A stretch of 20,785 bases of DNA from CAYQTE01 sp964420285. Its GTDB lineage: Bacteria; Planctomycetota; Phycisphaerae; Tepidisphaerales; Tepidisphaeraceae. A program made the translations under genes and the position numbers. The DNA lies in contig CAYQTE010000075.1 in the NCBI GenBank assembly GCA_964420285.1, positions 1 to 20,785 of the forward strand. The letters are read 5' to 3'. This document shows positions 6,621 through 14,496 of the stretch, one piece after another. Below the pieces are notes generated by a model. It had not been told where the DNA came from, searched no databases, and worked only from the letters and a program-made list of their open reading frames with translations. How positions within the stretch are numbered: the first letter of the stretch is position 1; every line of letters starts with the position of its first letter.

Positions 6621-8195
6621 ATGCAAGAGACATCAACAGGCGAATACGAACAGGAACGGCGGGCCAAGCTGCTCAAGCTGCGCGAGCTGGGCGTTGACCC
6701 GTATGGGCAGCCCACCGGATCGCTTTCGCCGCTGGCGGCCGTGAAGGCGGATTACAAAGAGGAAATGGGACACGACGGCGGGCCGGTGGTGACGGCGGCG
6801 GGACGGGTGATGCTCAGCCGGTCGTTTGGGAAGCTGACCTTCATGACCCTGCGCGACGACAGCGGGGATTTGCAGGTGGCCATCGATAAGAAGCGCGTCG
6901 GGGAACTCGATTGGAAAGTCGGCGAGCTTGTCGATCTGGGCGACCTGATTGTCGTTACCGGCAAACTGGGAAAGACCAACAAGGGCGAGATCACGATCTG
7001 GGTCGAACACCTGGCGATGGCATCAAAGGCTCTGCTGCCGCCGCCGGGCAAGCGCGAGGGATTGGCCGATGTCGAGCTTCGATACCGGCAGCGGTATGTC
7101 GATCTGTGGTCGAATCCGGAGGTGATGCGGCTGGCGAAATTGCGCATCCGCATCATCGAGGAGTGCCGGCAGTATCTCCGCCAGAACGGATACGTCGAAG
7201 TGGAAACGCCGATGATGCAGAGCATGGCCGGCGGCGCGGCGGCTCGGCCGTTTGTTACACATCATCTGGCCCTGGACATTCCGTTGTATCTTCGCATCGC
7301 GCCGGAGTTGTATCTCAAGCGGCTGCTGGTGGGCGGATTTCCGCGCGTCTTTGAGATGAACCGGAATTTCCGCAACGAGGGGATCAGCCCGCGGCACAAT
7401 CCCGAATTCACCATGCTCGAGGCCTATCAGGCCTTCGGAAGCTGGCAAACGATGGCCGATCTGGTCGAGGGACTGGTCTGCCATGTTGCTCAAACTGTCA
7501 TTGGATCGCTGAGCATCGAACATAAGGATGAGGCGGGACAGGTAACGCGGCGGATCAATCTGTCACGGCCGTGGCGGCGGGCGCGGATGACCGAACTGGT
7601 CGAGGAAAACCTCGGCTGGCGATTCGATAAGCAGCCCATTGCCGAGCAGCAGGAAGTGGTGCGGCGGCGGATTTATGCGCGTCTGGCGAGCCGAGCGGGT
7701 CACGCGGCACAAACGCCCGAACACGAGGCCGAGCGGCTGGCCCAGCTTTCACCGGCCGAGCAATTGGTCGAGGTTTACGAGAAGCTGATCGAGCCGACGC
7801 TGATCGATCCGTGTTTTGTGACGCACGTACCAAGCGTGGCAATTCCGCTGGCCCGAGAGAATCGCGAGGATCCGTTCTTCGCCGATGTGTACGAACTGGC
7901 GGTGAACGGCGTGGAGCTCTCACCCGGTTACAGCGAACTGAACGATCCCGACGTGCAGGCCCGGCATTTCGCGCACCAGGTGGGCGACGAGGCCGAGAAG
8001 CAAAAGACGGACGACGATTTTCTGATGGCGTTGAAATACGGCATGCCACCGGCGGGCGGAATGGGTCTGGGGATCGACCGGCTGGTGATGATGCTGACCG
8101 GAGCGGCGAGCATTCGCGATGTGATCCTGTTCCCGTTGATGAAACCGCACACGGAAGCGCCGGCATCCGGGCCGGACGGTGCAAAGAAAACGTAG
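6621..8195 (+). CDS. lysS: Lysyl-tRNA synthetase, class II
   Basis: A 524-residue class II lysyl-tRNA synthetase that charges tRNA-Lys in the cytoplasm. The N-terminal OB-fold anticodon domain covers about residues 60-150 (AGRVMLSRSFGKLTFMTLRD). The catalytic core follows, with YVEVETPMMQSMAGGAAARPF (motif 1 region), FRNEGISPRHNPEFTMLE near residue 250 (motif 2) and GMGLGIDRLVMMLTG near residue 480 (motif 3). The length is close to the family norm of about 500, with a short unstructured tail. The ATG at 6621 fits the usual start (EYEQERRAKLLKLRELG). A ribosome site is not obvious. It is intact and housekeeping. Confidence 0.97.
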   Translation: MQETSTGEYEQERRAKLLKLRELGVDPYGQPTGSLSPLAAVKADYKEEMGHDGGPVVTAAGRVMLSRSFGKLTFMTLRDDSGDLQVAIDKKRVGELDWKVGELVDLGDLIVVTGKLGKTNKGEITIWVEHLAMASKALLPPPGKREGLADVELRYRQRYVDLWSNPEVMRLAKLRIRIIEECRQYLRQNGYVEVETPMMQSMAGGAAARPFVTHHLALDIPLYLRIAPELYLKRLLVGGFPRVFEMNRNFRNEGISPRHNPEFTMLEAYQAFGSWQTMADLVEGLVCHVAQTVIGSLSIEHKDEAGQVTRRINLSRPWRRARMTELVEENLGWRFDKQPIAEQQEVVRRRIYARLASRAGHAAQTPEHEAERLAQLSPAEQLVEVYEKLIEPTLIDPCFVTHVPSVAIPLARENREDPFFADVYELAVNGVELSPGYSELNDPDVQARHFAHQVGDEAEKQKTDDDFLMALKYGMPPAGGMGLGIDRLVMMLTGAASIRDVILFPLMKPHTEAPASGPDGAKKT

Positions 8196-8196
8196 C

Positions 8197-8263
8197 GTGG
8201 GCATTGCCCACCGCGATTGTCGTGGGTACAGGGCGAGGGGGAAGAGCCCCGCACGGCAATCGC
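8197..8263 (+). repeat. Structured spacer with nested inverted repeats between lysS and the permease
   Basis: Three dyads fill this 80-base gap. The first is GTGGGC-att-GCCCAC (8197-8211). The second is a 12-bp stem pairing GCGATTGTCGTG (8213-8224) with CACGGCAATCGC (8252-8263), with one G-T pair. Inside its loop GGGG (8237-8240) can pair with CCCC (8247-8250). No T-run follows, so it is not a canonical terminator. The stem ends 12 bases before the GTG at 8276 and just before its AAGGA ribosome site, so it could modulate permease translation or stabilise the upstream mRNA end. Confidence 0.55.
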
Positions 8264-8275
8264 AAAGGACGTCGA

Positions 8276-10162
8276 GTGTATAAGCTTCTTCTGATTCTCA
8301 AATATCTCCGCAAGAGACGGATCGCGTGGTGGGCGCTGTTTGCCGTGGCCCTGTGTACCATGATGGTGCTGGTGGTGATCAGCGTCATGGGCGGATGGCT
8401 GGCGATGGCGCGGTCGAATTTCCGCGGATTCAGCGGCGATCTGCTTGTCCAGGGCGATTCCCTCTACGGGTTTCCCTATTACCAGGACATGATCAAACGC
8501 GTGTCGGGCGAGTCGAACGTGAAGGCGGCAGCGCCGCTGATCCGCACCTTCGGCCTGATCAACATCAACAACAGAAAACCTGACAAGTTGCAGGTGTTCG
8601 GCATCCCCATCGAGCAGATTGCGCAGGTGAACGACTTTTCGCAAAGCCTGTATCGACAACACGAAATGCGGCTGGACGCCGCGGCGGCTCTGAACGGGGA
8701 TAAGGCGGCGATCTTCGAACGTCGGCAATACGAGTTGGGAACCAAGGCCGCGACCGCTGCGGAAAAGTCACCCTTGTCCGCCTCCGAGCGTGAAGATGCG
8801 GCCCGCGATGCCGCCGCCACCCAGCCATCGCCGTCCTTCGATCTTATCCATGGCTCGGTGTCCACCGCGCACGTGCAACTGCCCGCGTCGGCGACTCTCC
8901 TGAGCGACTTCATGCGCGGCCCGATCAATCGCATGACCTACGATCCCGCCACGGCCACGCTCACCTACACCGGCCGGATGGAAGCCACAACGCGCGATAA
9001 TCTGGTTCGGCTTTCGCAATCGTCCGGATTCCGTGCGTGGCTTGACGACCAGGTGACCGCAGGCCTGATGAAAGCTGATGACCGGGCTGCGCTGCTCAAG
9101 CTGTCGGACAATCCTGCCTGGCCGGGCGCGGTCTGCTCGCTGTACGCAACGGCCGTCGAAAACGGCGTCAATTACGCCGCGATCATGCCGCGAAATCCCA
9201 AGGCGGCCAGTTGGCCGGGCCTTATCGGCGGCAGCGGCGTGCTGAACATTCACCGGGACAAGGACGGCTTCACGGTCAACCGCGACTCATTTCTCTATAC
9301 GCTGCCGGTCAAGTTAACGGTGCTGAGCATTCCTCCCGGCAGTTTTGACGTCAGCGAGAATGACTTCAGCAGCGACTATTTCTGGATTGTTGACGACAGC
9401 CACACCAAGGTCTGGCAGGTCGATTCCGATACCGTCTATGTGCCGTTCGATGTCCTCCAGCAGGACATGGGCATGGACGCGAGATCCGCCACAAACCAGG
9501 CCGGCGAGCCCATCACTCTTCCTGCGCGATGCACTGAAATCGATGTCAAGCTTGCTCCGGGCGCCGATCTGAATGCCATGAGAGACACGGTGCAGCGGGA
9601 TATCGATCAGGTGTGGTCGACGGTGGGACCGGCAAATCCCTGGCCGCAGTTCATCGGCGAGCCGTCCGTGCAAACCTGGGAAGAAAGCCAGAAGACCTGG
9701 CTGGACGCCATCGAAAACGAAAAGAGCCTTGTGACTTTTCTCTTCGGCATCGTCAGCATCGTCGCGATCTTCCTGATCTTCTGCATCTTCTACATGATCG
9801 TCATGGAGAAGACCCGCGACATCGGCATCATCAAGAGCGTCGGCGCCACCAGCCAGGGCATCGCGGCGATTTTCCTGGGCTACGGCCTGATCATCGGCGT
9901 TATCGGCGCCGGCGTCGGCCTGCTGGGGGCGTATTGCCTCGTCCACAACATCAACGAGATTCACGGCTGGATGTCGCGCGTGCTGGGCATCACGATCTGG
10001 AATCCGGAGGTCTACGCCTTCGATACCATTCCCAATACCATGAACGTCCGCGAGACGGTCATCATCGTGCTGGTGGCCGTCGTCTCCTCAGTGCTGGGTG
10101 CGCTGCTCCCGGCCATCCGGGCGGCGCGCATGAATCCCATCGAGGCCATCCGGTGGGAATGA
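8276..10162 (+). CDS. LolC/LolE-type ABC transporter permease with enlarged periplasmic domain
   Basis: A 628-residue FtsX/MacB-fold permease. It has one N-terminal transmembrane helix (about residues 15-40), a periplasmic domain of roughly 440 residues, and three C-terminal helices (about 485-510, 528-556 and 595-615). The coupling segment EKTRDIGIIKSVGATSQGI and the terminal AARMNPIEAIRWE are hallmarks of LolC/E. LolC and LolE are usually about 400 residues, so this periplasmic part is unusually large. The start is GTG at 8276, with AAGGA 7 bases upstream; the open frame extends back into lysS but that part is spurious. It overlaps the ATPase gene by ATGA, and the pair would form a lipoprotein-release-type exporter. 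A single permease gene suggests a homodimer. Confidence 0.9.
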   Translation: MYKLLLILKYLRKRRIAWWALFAVALCTMMVLVVISVMGGWLAMARSNFRGFSGDLLVQGDSLYGFPYYQDMIKRVSGESNVKAAAPLIRTFGLININNRKPDKLQVFGIPIEQIAQVNDFSQSLYRQHEMRLDAAAALNGDKAAIFERRQYELGTKAATAAEKSPLSASEREDAARDAAATQPSPSFDLIHGSVSTAHVQLPASATLLSDFMRGPINRMTYDPATATLTYTGRMEATTRDNLVRLSQSSGFRAWLDDQVTAGLMKADDRAALLKLSDNPAWPGAVCSLYATAVENGVNYAAIMPRNPKAASWPGLIGGSGVLNIHRDKDGFTVNRDSFLYTLPVKLTVLSIPPGSFDVSENDFSSDYFWIVDDSHTKVWQVDSDTVYVPFDVLQQDMGMDARSATNQAGEPITLPARCTEIDVKLAPGADLNAMRDTVQRDIDQVWSTVGPANPWPQFIGEPSVQTWEESQKTWLDAIENEKSLVTFLFGIVSIVAIFLIFCIFYMIVMEKTRDIGIIKSVGATSQGIAAIFLGYGLIIGVIGAGVGLLGAYCLVHNINEIHGWMSRVLGITIWNPEVYAFDTIPNTMNVRETVIIVLVAVVSSVLGALLPAIRAARMNPIEAIRWE

Positions 10163-10902
10163 ACATGACCCAACCACAACCACAAGCCGCGCCCAAGCCC
10201 GCCGGAGTGATTCTCAAGGCGTTCAATCTCGGCAAGTCGTTCCGCATGGGCGATGCGGTGGTACACGTCCTGCGAAAAGTCGAACTCACGGTGACCAGCG
10301 GTGAATTCATCGCCATTGAAGGCCGCAGCGGTTCGGGCAAGAGCACATTACTGCACCTCCTGGGAGCGCTGGACACCGCCGATACCGGCGATGTCGAATT
10401 CGACGGGGAAAGAATTTCATCCCTGGGCGCCACCGCCCGCAGTCGGCTTCGCAATACGCAATTCGGGTTTGTCTTTCAGTTCTATCACCTGTTGCCCGAA
10501 CTGAATGTGCTGGAGAACACGCTGCTGGGGCCGATGATCGAATTGTCCTGGAGCGGATTCCATCAGAAAAAGGTTGCATTGCGCGATCGGGCACGACAAT
10601 TGCTAACCGATCTGGGCCTGGCTGACCGCCTGAAACACCGGCCGGCTCACCTCAGCGGCGGCGAGCGCCAACGCGTCGCCATCGCCCGAGCCCTGATGAA
10701 TCACCCGCGAATCCTCTTTGCCGACGAGCCCACCGGCAATCTCGACACCGAAACCGGCCAGCAGATCATGGACCTGCTGGAACGCCTGCATCGCCAATCG
10801 GGCCAGACCGTCATCATGGTCACTCACGATCGCACTCTCGCCAGAAAAGCCGATCGTGTGTTACTATTGAAGGACGGACGCCTCGCTCAGGCCGATTCCT
10901 GA
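10159..10902 (+). CDS. lolD: LolD-type ABC transporter ATP-binding protein
   Basis: A 247-residue nucleotide-binding subunit that powers the permease encoded just upstream. It has Walker A GRSGSGKS (K61), a Q-loop (FVFQFYHLLPELNVLEN) typical of the LolD/MacB class, signature LSGGERQ from residue 165, Walker B ILFADE (185-190) followed by PTGNLD, and the switch histidine in MVTHD. All catalytic elements are intact. The ATG at 10159 overlaps the permease stop; a second ATG at 10165 has a better-spaced GGTGGG ribosome site and may be the true start. Lipoprotein release from the inner membrane is the likely role, but a MacB-like efflux role cannot be excluded. Confidence 0.92.
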   Translation: MNMTQPQPQAAPKPAGVILKAFNLGKSFRMGDAVVHVLRKVELTVTSGEFIAIEGRSGSGKSTLLHLLGALDTADTGDVEFDGERISSLGATARSRLRNTQFGFVFQFYHLLPELNVLENTLLGPMIELSWSGFHQKKVALRDRARQLLTDLGLADRLKHRPAHLSGGERQRVAIARALMNHPRILFADEPTGNLDTETGQQIMDLLERLHRQSGQTVIMVTHDRTLARKADRVLLLKDGRLAQADS

Positions 10903-10948
10903 CCCCGATGCCGTTCCGCGATTTGAGATTTGGAAAGGCGAGTTGATC

Positions 10949-11809
10949 ATGTCAGTGAAGGTCTGGATTGACGGCCGGCTTGTCGAAAAGGAACAGGCCA
11001 AAATCAGCGTGTACGATCATGGTCTGATGTACGGCGACGGCGTGTTCGAGGGCATCCGCGTTTACAACGGCAAGGTCTTCGAGTGGGATGCGCATGTCCG
11101 CCGCCTGTTCGATTCGGCCAAGTCGATTCGCCTGGCGATCCCGCAATCGCAATCGCAACTCAAGACCATCGTCGAGGAGACGATCCGCGCCAACGGCTTC
11201 ACCGATTGCTACATCCGCCTGATCGTCACCCGCGGCGTCGGCGCCTTGGGCATCAATCCGGCCAGGTGCTCCAATCCCAGCACGGTCGTCATTGCCGACT
11301 CGATCGATATGTACGGCAAGGACACCTACGAAAGCGGAATGGCCGTCATCACCGCCAGCATTATCCGCAACCATCCCAATGCCCTGTCCCCGCGGATCAA
11401 GAGCCTGAACTATCTCAACAACATTCTGGCCAAGCTCGAAGCCAACGACGCCGGCGTGGCCGAGGCCATCATGCTTAATGGCGCCGGCTATGTCGCCGAA
11501 TGCACGGCCGACAACATCTTCATCGTGCGCGCTGGCGCGGTGCTGACCCCCGCAACGACCGACGGCATCCTCGAAGGGATCACCCGCAGTGTCATCTTTG
11601 ATTTGTGTACCCGCATGGAAATCCCCATGCGCGAACAAACCCTCCAGCGCCACGACCTGTACATCGCCGACGAGTGTTTCATCAGCGGCACCGGCGCCGA
11701 GATCGCCCCGGTGGTGAAGATCGACGGCCGAAACATCGGCACCGGCCAGCCCGGCCCGATCACCAAGCGCATCATGGATGCGTTTCACAGGCACGTGCGG
11801 GAGGCGTAG
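10949..11809 (+). CDS. ilvE: Branched-chain amino acid aminotransferase
   Basis: A 286-residue fold-type IV PLP enzyme that interconverts branched-chain 2-oxoacids and amino acids with glutamate. The N-terminus (KVWIDGRLVEKEQAKISVYDHGLMYGDGVFEGIRVY) is characteristic of IlvE. K151 in IKSLNYLNNILAK is the PLP lysine. The cofactor-binding part contains EAIMLNGAGYVAEC and TADNIFIV, and FISGTGAEIAPV follows near the end. The ATG at 10949 is preceded by GGAAAGG with 10-base spacing; an in-frame TTG at 10943 would be too close to it. It is 46 bases after the LolD gene, so may share its transcript. The substrate could also be a D-amino acid or aromatic oxoacid, but the sequence fits IlvE best. Confidence 0.92.
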   Translation: MSVKVWIDGRLVEKEQAKISVYDHGLMYGDGVFEGIRVYNGKVFEWDAHVRRLFDSAKSIRLAIPQSQSQLKTIVEETIRANGFTDCYIRLIVTRGVGALGINPARCSNPSTVVIADSIDMYGKDTYESGMAVITASIIRNHPNALSPRIKSLNYLNNILAKLEANDAGVAEAIMLNGAGYVAECTADNIFIVRAGAVLTPATTDGILEGITRSVIFDLCTRMEIPMREQTLQRHDLYIADECFISGTGAEIAPVVKIDGRNIGTGQPGPITKRIMDAFHRHVREA

Positions 11810-11812
11810 CGG

Positions 11813-11851
11813 CCGGTGCCAAGGGTCGTACGGAATTTGGTTCGGCGCCGG
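11813..11851 (+). terminator. Possible hairpin after ilvE
   Basis: CCGGTGCC (11813-11820) can pair with GGCGCCGG (11844-11851), an 8-bp stem with one T-G pair and a 23-base loop, starting four bases after the ilvE stop. There is no T-run, so termination is uncertain. It lies directly before the next promoter. Confidence 0.3.
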
Positions 11852-11852
11852 A

Positions 11853-11880
11853 TTGTGAGTGTCGCGCCGACGGTTATAAT
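11853..11880 (+). promoter_or_regulatory. Sigma-70-like promoter for the zinc-ribbon/M50 gene pair
   Basis: A perfect TATAAT (11875-11880) lies 16 bases after TTGTGA (11853-11858, four of six matches to TTGACA). The predicted start is near 11887, about 50 bases before the TTG start at 11937. This is the best sigma-70-type -10 element in the window. Confidence 0.6.
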
Positions 11881-11883
11881 CAC

Positions 11884-11897
11884 CCCGCAATTGCGGG
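11884..11897 (+). promoter_or_regulatory. Perfect 14-bp palindrome at the predicted transcription start
   Basis: CCCGCAATTGCGGG is a perfect palindrome beginning four bases after the TATAAT. A protein bound here would cover the start site, as a repressor operator would. As RNA it could form only a tight stem with almost no loop, so DNA binding is more likely. No regulator gene is seen nearby. Confidence 0.4.
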
Positions 11898-11936
11898 CGG
11901 CTTCGTCATGTGCCCCCAAGGGAAGGAGCAACCGGC

Positions 11937-12479
11937 TTGTCACAGAACAAAATATCGCCTCCAGCGATAGCTGGCTCAGCGCCGGCGGATGTGAAATGCG
12001 GCTTCTGCACGAAGCCCATTGTGGGCGTGTATTACCGTACGTTGAACCGCTTCGCATGCACATCTTGCGCGGACCAGGTGCGAAGCGTCATTGCCCGCAA
12101 TGTCTTCACTGCCGATTCCTTTCTTCGCGCCGCCGGAGCCGGCCTGGCTGTCGGTTTGGGTTGCGCTGTGGCCTGGGCTGTGATTGTGCATGTGACGAAT
12201 GTCGAGATCGGAATCGTCGCGTCGTTTATCGGCTATGCGGTGGGCAAGGCGGTTGTCAAGGCTTCGGGAAAACGGCGGGGAACGGCATTGCAATGGCTTG
12301 CGGCCGCGTTGTCCGTGGTCGGAATTATCGGCGGCAAGTTGTTGCTTGTGAGCTGGACCATCGTCGATTTCTGTAACCAGAAAAACATCGCGCCGACGCC
12401 GGGGAAAGTGACGGCGGCTCTTGTGCGCTTGCTCGCTGATCAACCGTCGGCGGTATTCGGCGGGTTTGATCTCCTCTAG
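11937..12479 (+). CDS. Zinc-ribbon membrane protein cut short by an in-frame amber codon
   Basis: A 180-residue product as read. An N-terminal zinc ribbon has C21-x2-C24 and C41-x2-C44. Two or three hydrophobic helices follow (about residues 60-85 and 85-140, including VASFIGYAVGKAVVKASG and LAAALSVVGIIGGKLLLV). The family is unnamed; similar zinc-ribbon/transmembrane proteins occur in planctomycetes. The TTG start at 11937 has GGAAGGAG 8 bases upstream; a GTG at 11910 is in frame but has no ribosome site. The TAG at 12477-12479 falls within a stretch that continues in frame as protein-like sequence for 50 residues. The frame ends exactly where the next gene begins, so the gene is probably freshly broken, mis-sequenced or read through. 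Confidence 0.72.
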   Translation: MSQNKISPPAIAGSAPADVKCGFCTKPIVGVYYRTLNRFACTSCADQVRSVIARNVFTADSFLRAAGAGLAVGLGCAVAWAVIVHVTNVEIGIVASFIGYAVGKAVVKASGKRRGTALQWLAAALSVVGIIGGKLLLVSWTIVDFCNQKNIAPTPGKVTAALVRLLADQPSAVFGGFDLL

Positions 12480-12632
12480 CTGGGACTGGCCGTCTACGCG
12501 GCGTTTCGGCTCTGCAAAGCGCCGCGCATCACGATCGCCGGCCCGTACGCCGCCCAGGCGCCAACGGCGCGCGACTTGCAGTTTGAAACCATCGAACCAG
12601 CCGATTCTCCCTCGGCCCCCGGGCAGCCGTGA
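12480..12632 (+). pseudogene. In-frame continuation of the zinc-ribbon membrane protein after the amber codon
   Basis: Fifty codons follow the TAG in the same frame, beginning LGLAVYAAFRLCKAP and ending SAPGQP before a TGA at 12630-12632. The start of this segment reads as the end of a hydrophobic helix followed by a soluble tail. The TGA overlaps the GTG of the M50 gene at 12629 (GTGA), the usual arrangement for coupled genes, which argues that the full gene once ran to 12632. A TGG codon changed to TAG would explain it. Confidence 0.6.
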
Positions 12633-13636
12633 CCTTCCCGCTCTATCCAAGTTGCGCCCGCTGCGCCGCCGCCTTGCCGTCGCCGGACGCCCTGGTTTGC
12701 AACCGATGCGGCGCTCTGGTTCACGCGGAGGCTCTGGGACAGTTGGCCGCCGAAGCTCGCTGGCAAGCACAATACAATCCTCAGAAAGCCATCACCCTCT
12801 GGGAAGAATGCCTTAAGCGCCTTCCGCAGCAATCGCGTCAGTACCAAACGGTGCTGGGGGAGATTGAGCAGCTACGCTCCGTCGGACCGACGACCGCGGT
12901 GATCGAAGAACCGGGCTCGCTGCCGGCGGTTCGACAGGAAAGTATGCCGGCGGCGGTGCTCAAGACCGGTCTGTCGATGCTCATCAGCATCCTTGTGTAC
13001 CAATTCAGTTTTGGATGGATGGGCTCGCTGGGATTCGTGCTGCTCATCCTCGTTCACGAGTTGGGTCACGTGGTGGCGAACATCCATTACGGATTGCGCG
13101 CCAGCCCGCCAATCTTCATTCCCTATGTCGGCGCGGTCATCAATCTCCGCCAGAACCCGCCCAACGCACGCGTGGAAGCGATTATCGGCATCGCCGGTCC
13201 CGTTGCCGGAGCCATCGCGTCCCTGCTTGTTTTCGCGATCTACCTGACCACCGGCAGCCAGTTGGCGCTGGTGTTGTCGTGGTTCGGATTCACCATGAAC
13301 CTGTTCAACCTGCTGCCCGTTCCACCTCTGGACGGCGGGCGCGTCGCCGCCGCCGTCAGCCCCTGGCTTTGGGTCGCCGGCCTATGCGGGGCAGCATGGA
13401 TGCTGGTCAACGACTTCCGCTCCGGAGCGGGGCCGGGGATTCTCCTGCTGATCCTCATCGTTGCCCTGCCGCGCGTGATTAAGACGCTGAAACGCTCCGG
13501 CCGATCCGGGCCATACTACGCCATTGGAAAGACCGCCCCCGCCCTGATCGGCCTGACCTATCTGGCCCTGCTGGGGTTGCTCATCGGCTTCCGCCAATAC
13601 ACCGGCGCCCATCTGCCGCACGGCGGTCTTTTTTGA
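12629..13636 (+). CDS. Zinc-ribbon M50-family (site-2 protease) metalloprotease homologue
   Basis: A 335-residue polytopic membrane protease homologue. An N-terminal zinc ribbon (C9, C12, C24, C27) and a short helical region (ALGQLAAEARWQAQYNPQKAITLWEECLKRLP) precede the membrane part. The active site is intact: H143-E144-L-G-H147 and NLLPVPPLDGGR with D235. Members cut substrates within the membrane; the substrate here is unknown. The GTG start at 12629 overlaps the stop of the reading frame that continues after the upstream amber codon. If translation is coupled, that amber may lower expression of this gene. The extreme C-terminal codons overlap a hairpin with a T-run that looks like a terminator. 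Confidence 0.88.
   Translation: MTFPLYPSCARCAAALPSPDALVCNRCGALVHAEALGQLAAEARWQAQYNPQKAITLWEECLKRLPQQSRQYQTVLGEIEQLRSVGPTTAVIEEPGSLPAVRQESMPAAVLKTGLSMLISILVYQFSFGWMGSLGFVLLILVHELGHVVANIHYGLRASPPIFIPYVGAVINLRQNPPNARVEAIIGIAGPVAGAIASLLVFAIYLTTGSQLALVLSWFGFTMNLFNLLPVPPLDGGRVAAAVSPWLWVAGLCGAAWMLVNDFRSGAGPGILLLILIVALPRVIKTLKRSGRSGPYYAIGKTAPALIGLTYLALLGLLIGFRQYTGAHLPHGGLF
13616..13634 (+). terminator. Intrinsic terminator overlapping the M50 gene stop
   Basis: CCGC-acg-GCGG (13616-13626) is followed by TCTTTTTT (13627-13634) and runs into the TGA stop at 13634-13636. The stem is short but GC-only and the T-run is good. Confidence 0.5.
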
Positions 13637-13659
13637 GTTCGGCTTGACGGCTGATTGTG

Positions 13660-13674
13660 CGGTGGGCCACCGCG
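13660..13674 (+). repeat. Hairpin between convergent genes
   Basis: GCGGTGG-g-CCACCGC is a 15-base near-perfect inverted repeat in the 79-base gap between the M50 gene and the convergent membrane-protein gene. It has no T-run on either side. Confidence 0.4.
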
Positions 13675-13715
13675 CCTCGCTGTTGATTGCGCATTGATGA
13701 CTGCGCCTGCTCCGC

Positions 13716-14324
13716 TCATGCCACGGCCGCCGCGCGTTTACGGCCGGCTTTTCGACTCAGGATCACTTGGAATGCCCCGAAGGCGAGGCACCGAACCGAC
13801 CCGCCCAGCAGGAACCAACTCCCCGTCGCTGCGAATCCCAGCAGGTACAATACGGCGAAGCTGAAAAAATCGACACTGGAGACGCGCAGGATGAACCAGC
13901 GGGAATACGTGATCTGGCCGCCGGCCGCGTCCGGCCGCGATAGCAGCGAGAATCTCACGATGTTCGACACGTGCCTCACGTGAATCGGCGCCTCGATCAG
14001 CACCAGAAAGCCGACCAGGAACAGGTACACCGGATCGTCGATTTCCAGGAACCGCGCGAATCTCGCGATCGATCCGATCCAGCCCACCATGAACAGCAGT
14101 ATGACGATGAAGCGAACGCTGAGAATCCGGCCGGCGTCGATATCCGCCTGGAATACTGGCACAGTCTCGTAGCTTCCCTCAAAGACGATGCGATCCCGCA
14201 CTCTGCGATAAAGCCGGGCGCCCCACAACGTCAACGCATAATCGCTGATCGCCGCCACGGCCACCATCGCCGCACCCGACCACCACCGGCTCAGAAGCAG
14301 GCTATCAAGCGGCATGGCGACCAT
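13716..14324 (-). CDS. Integral membrane protein of unknown function
   Basis: A 202-residue protein with about four or five transmembrane helices: AAMVAVAAISDYALTLWG, FIVILLFMVGWIGSIARF, PVYLFLVGFLVLIEAPIHV, VDFFSFAVLYLLGFAATG and WFLLGGSVRCLAFG. The tail is basic (SRKAGRKRAAA). HVRHVSN and the acidic residues near the helices are possible functional positions, but no named family is recognised. Starts at 14324 (MVAMPLD) or 14315 are both possible. The frame continues to 14402, but that upstream part is Arg-rich and not protein-like. There is no clear ribosome site. It is convergent with the M50 gene and divergent from the acyl-chain operon. Confidence 0.72.
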   Translation of the reverse strand: MVAMPLDSLLLSRWWSGAAMVAVAAISDYALTLWGARLYRRVRDRIVFEGSYETVPVFQADIDAGRILSVRFIVILLFMVGWIGSIARFARFLEIDDPVYLFLVGFLVLIEAPIHVRHVSNIVRFSLLSRPDAAGGQITYSRWFILRVSSVDFFSFAVLYLLGFAATGSWFLLGGSVRCLAFGAFQVILSRKAGRKRAAAVA

Positions 14325-14328
14325 TCTA

Positions 14329-14421
14329 TCACAACGATTTCCGCGGCGGATCCGCTCCCGGCACCGGCATCCCGCATTCCGGGCAGCGTTCCTTGCTGGC
14401 ATGAAGGGCGGCTGTGCTCAT
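14329..14421 (-). CDS. Possible tiny CPxC ORF upstream of the membrane protein
   Basis: A 30-residue ORF (MSTAALHASKERCPECGMPVPGAD...) contains CPECGMPVPG, half of a zinc-ribbon-like motif. It ends a few bases before the membrane-protein start but in another frame. GGGAGG lies 12 bases upstream of its ATG. It may be a real small protein, a leader peptide, or the N-terminal piece of the neighbouring gene separated by a frameshift. Confidence 0.3.
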   Translation of the reverse strand: MSTAALHASKERCPECGMPVPGADPPRKSL

Positions 14422-14496
14422 GTGGTCGTATAGCCTCCCGGCCAGCGATTGTTGCCCACTACCATCGCGTTGACGGGCCAATGTGCGTGGCATTTC

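Noticed and set aside
10952..11890. Minus-strand frame of 312 codons
   Set aside because: It is antisense to ilvE and its composition is that of a shadow frame.
13660..13674. Hairpin as a convergent terminator
   Set aside because: The stem is good, but neither strand has a T-run, and a better terminator lies at 13616-13634.
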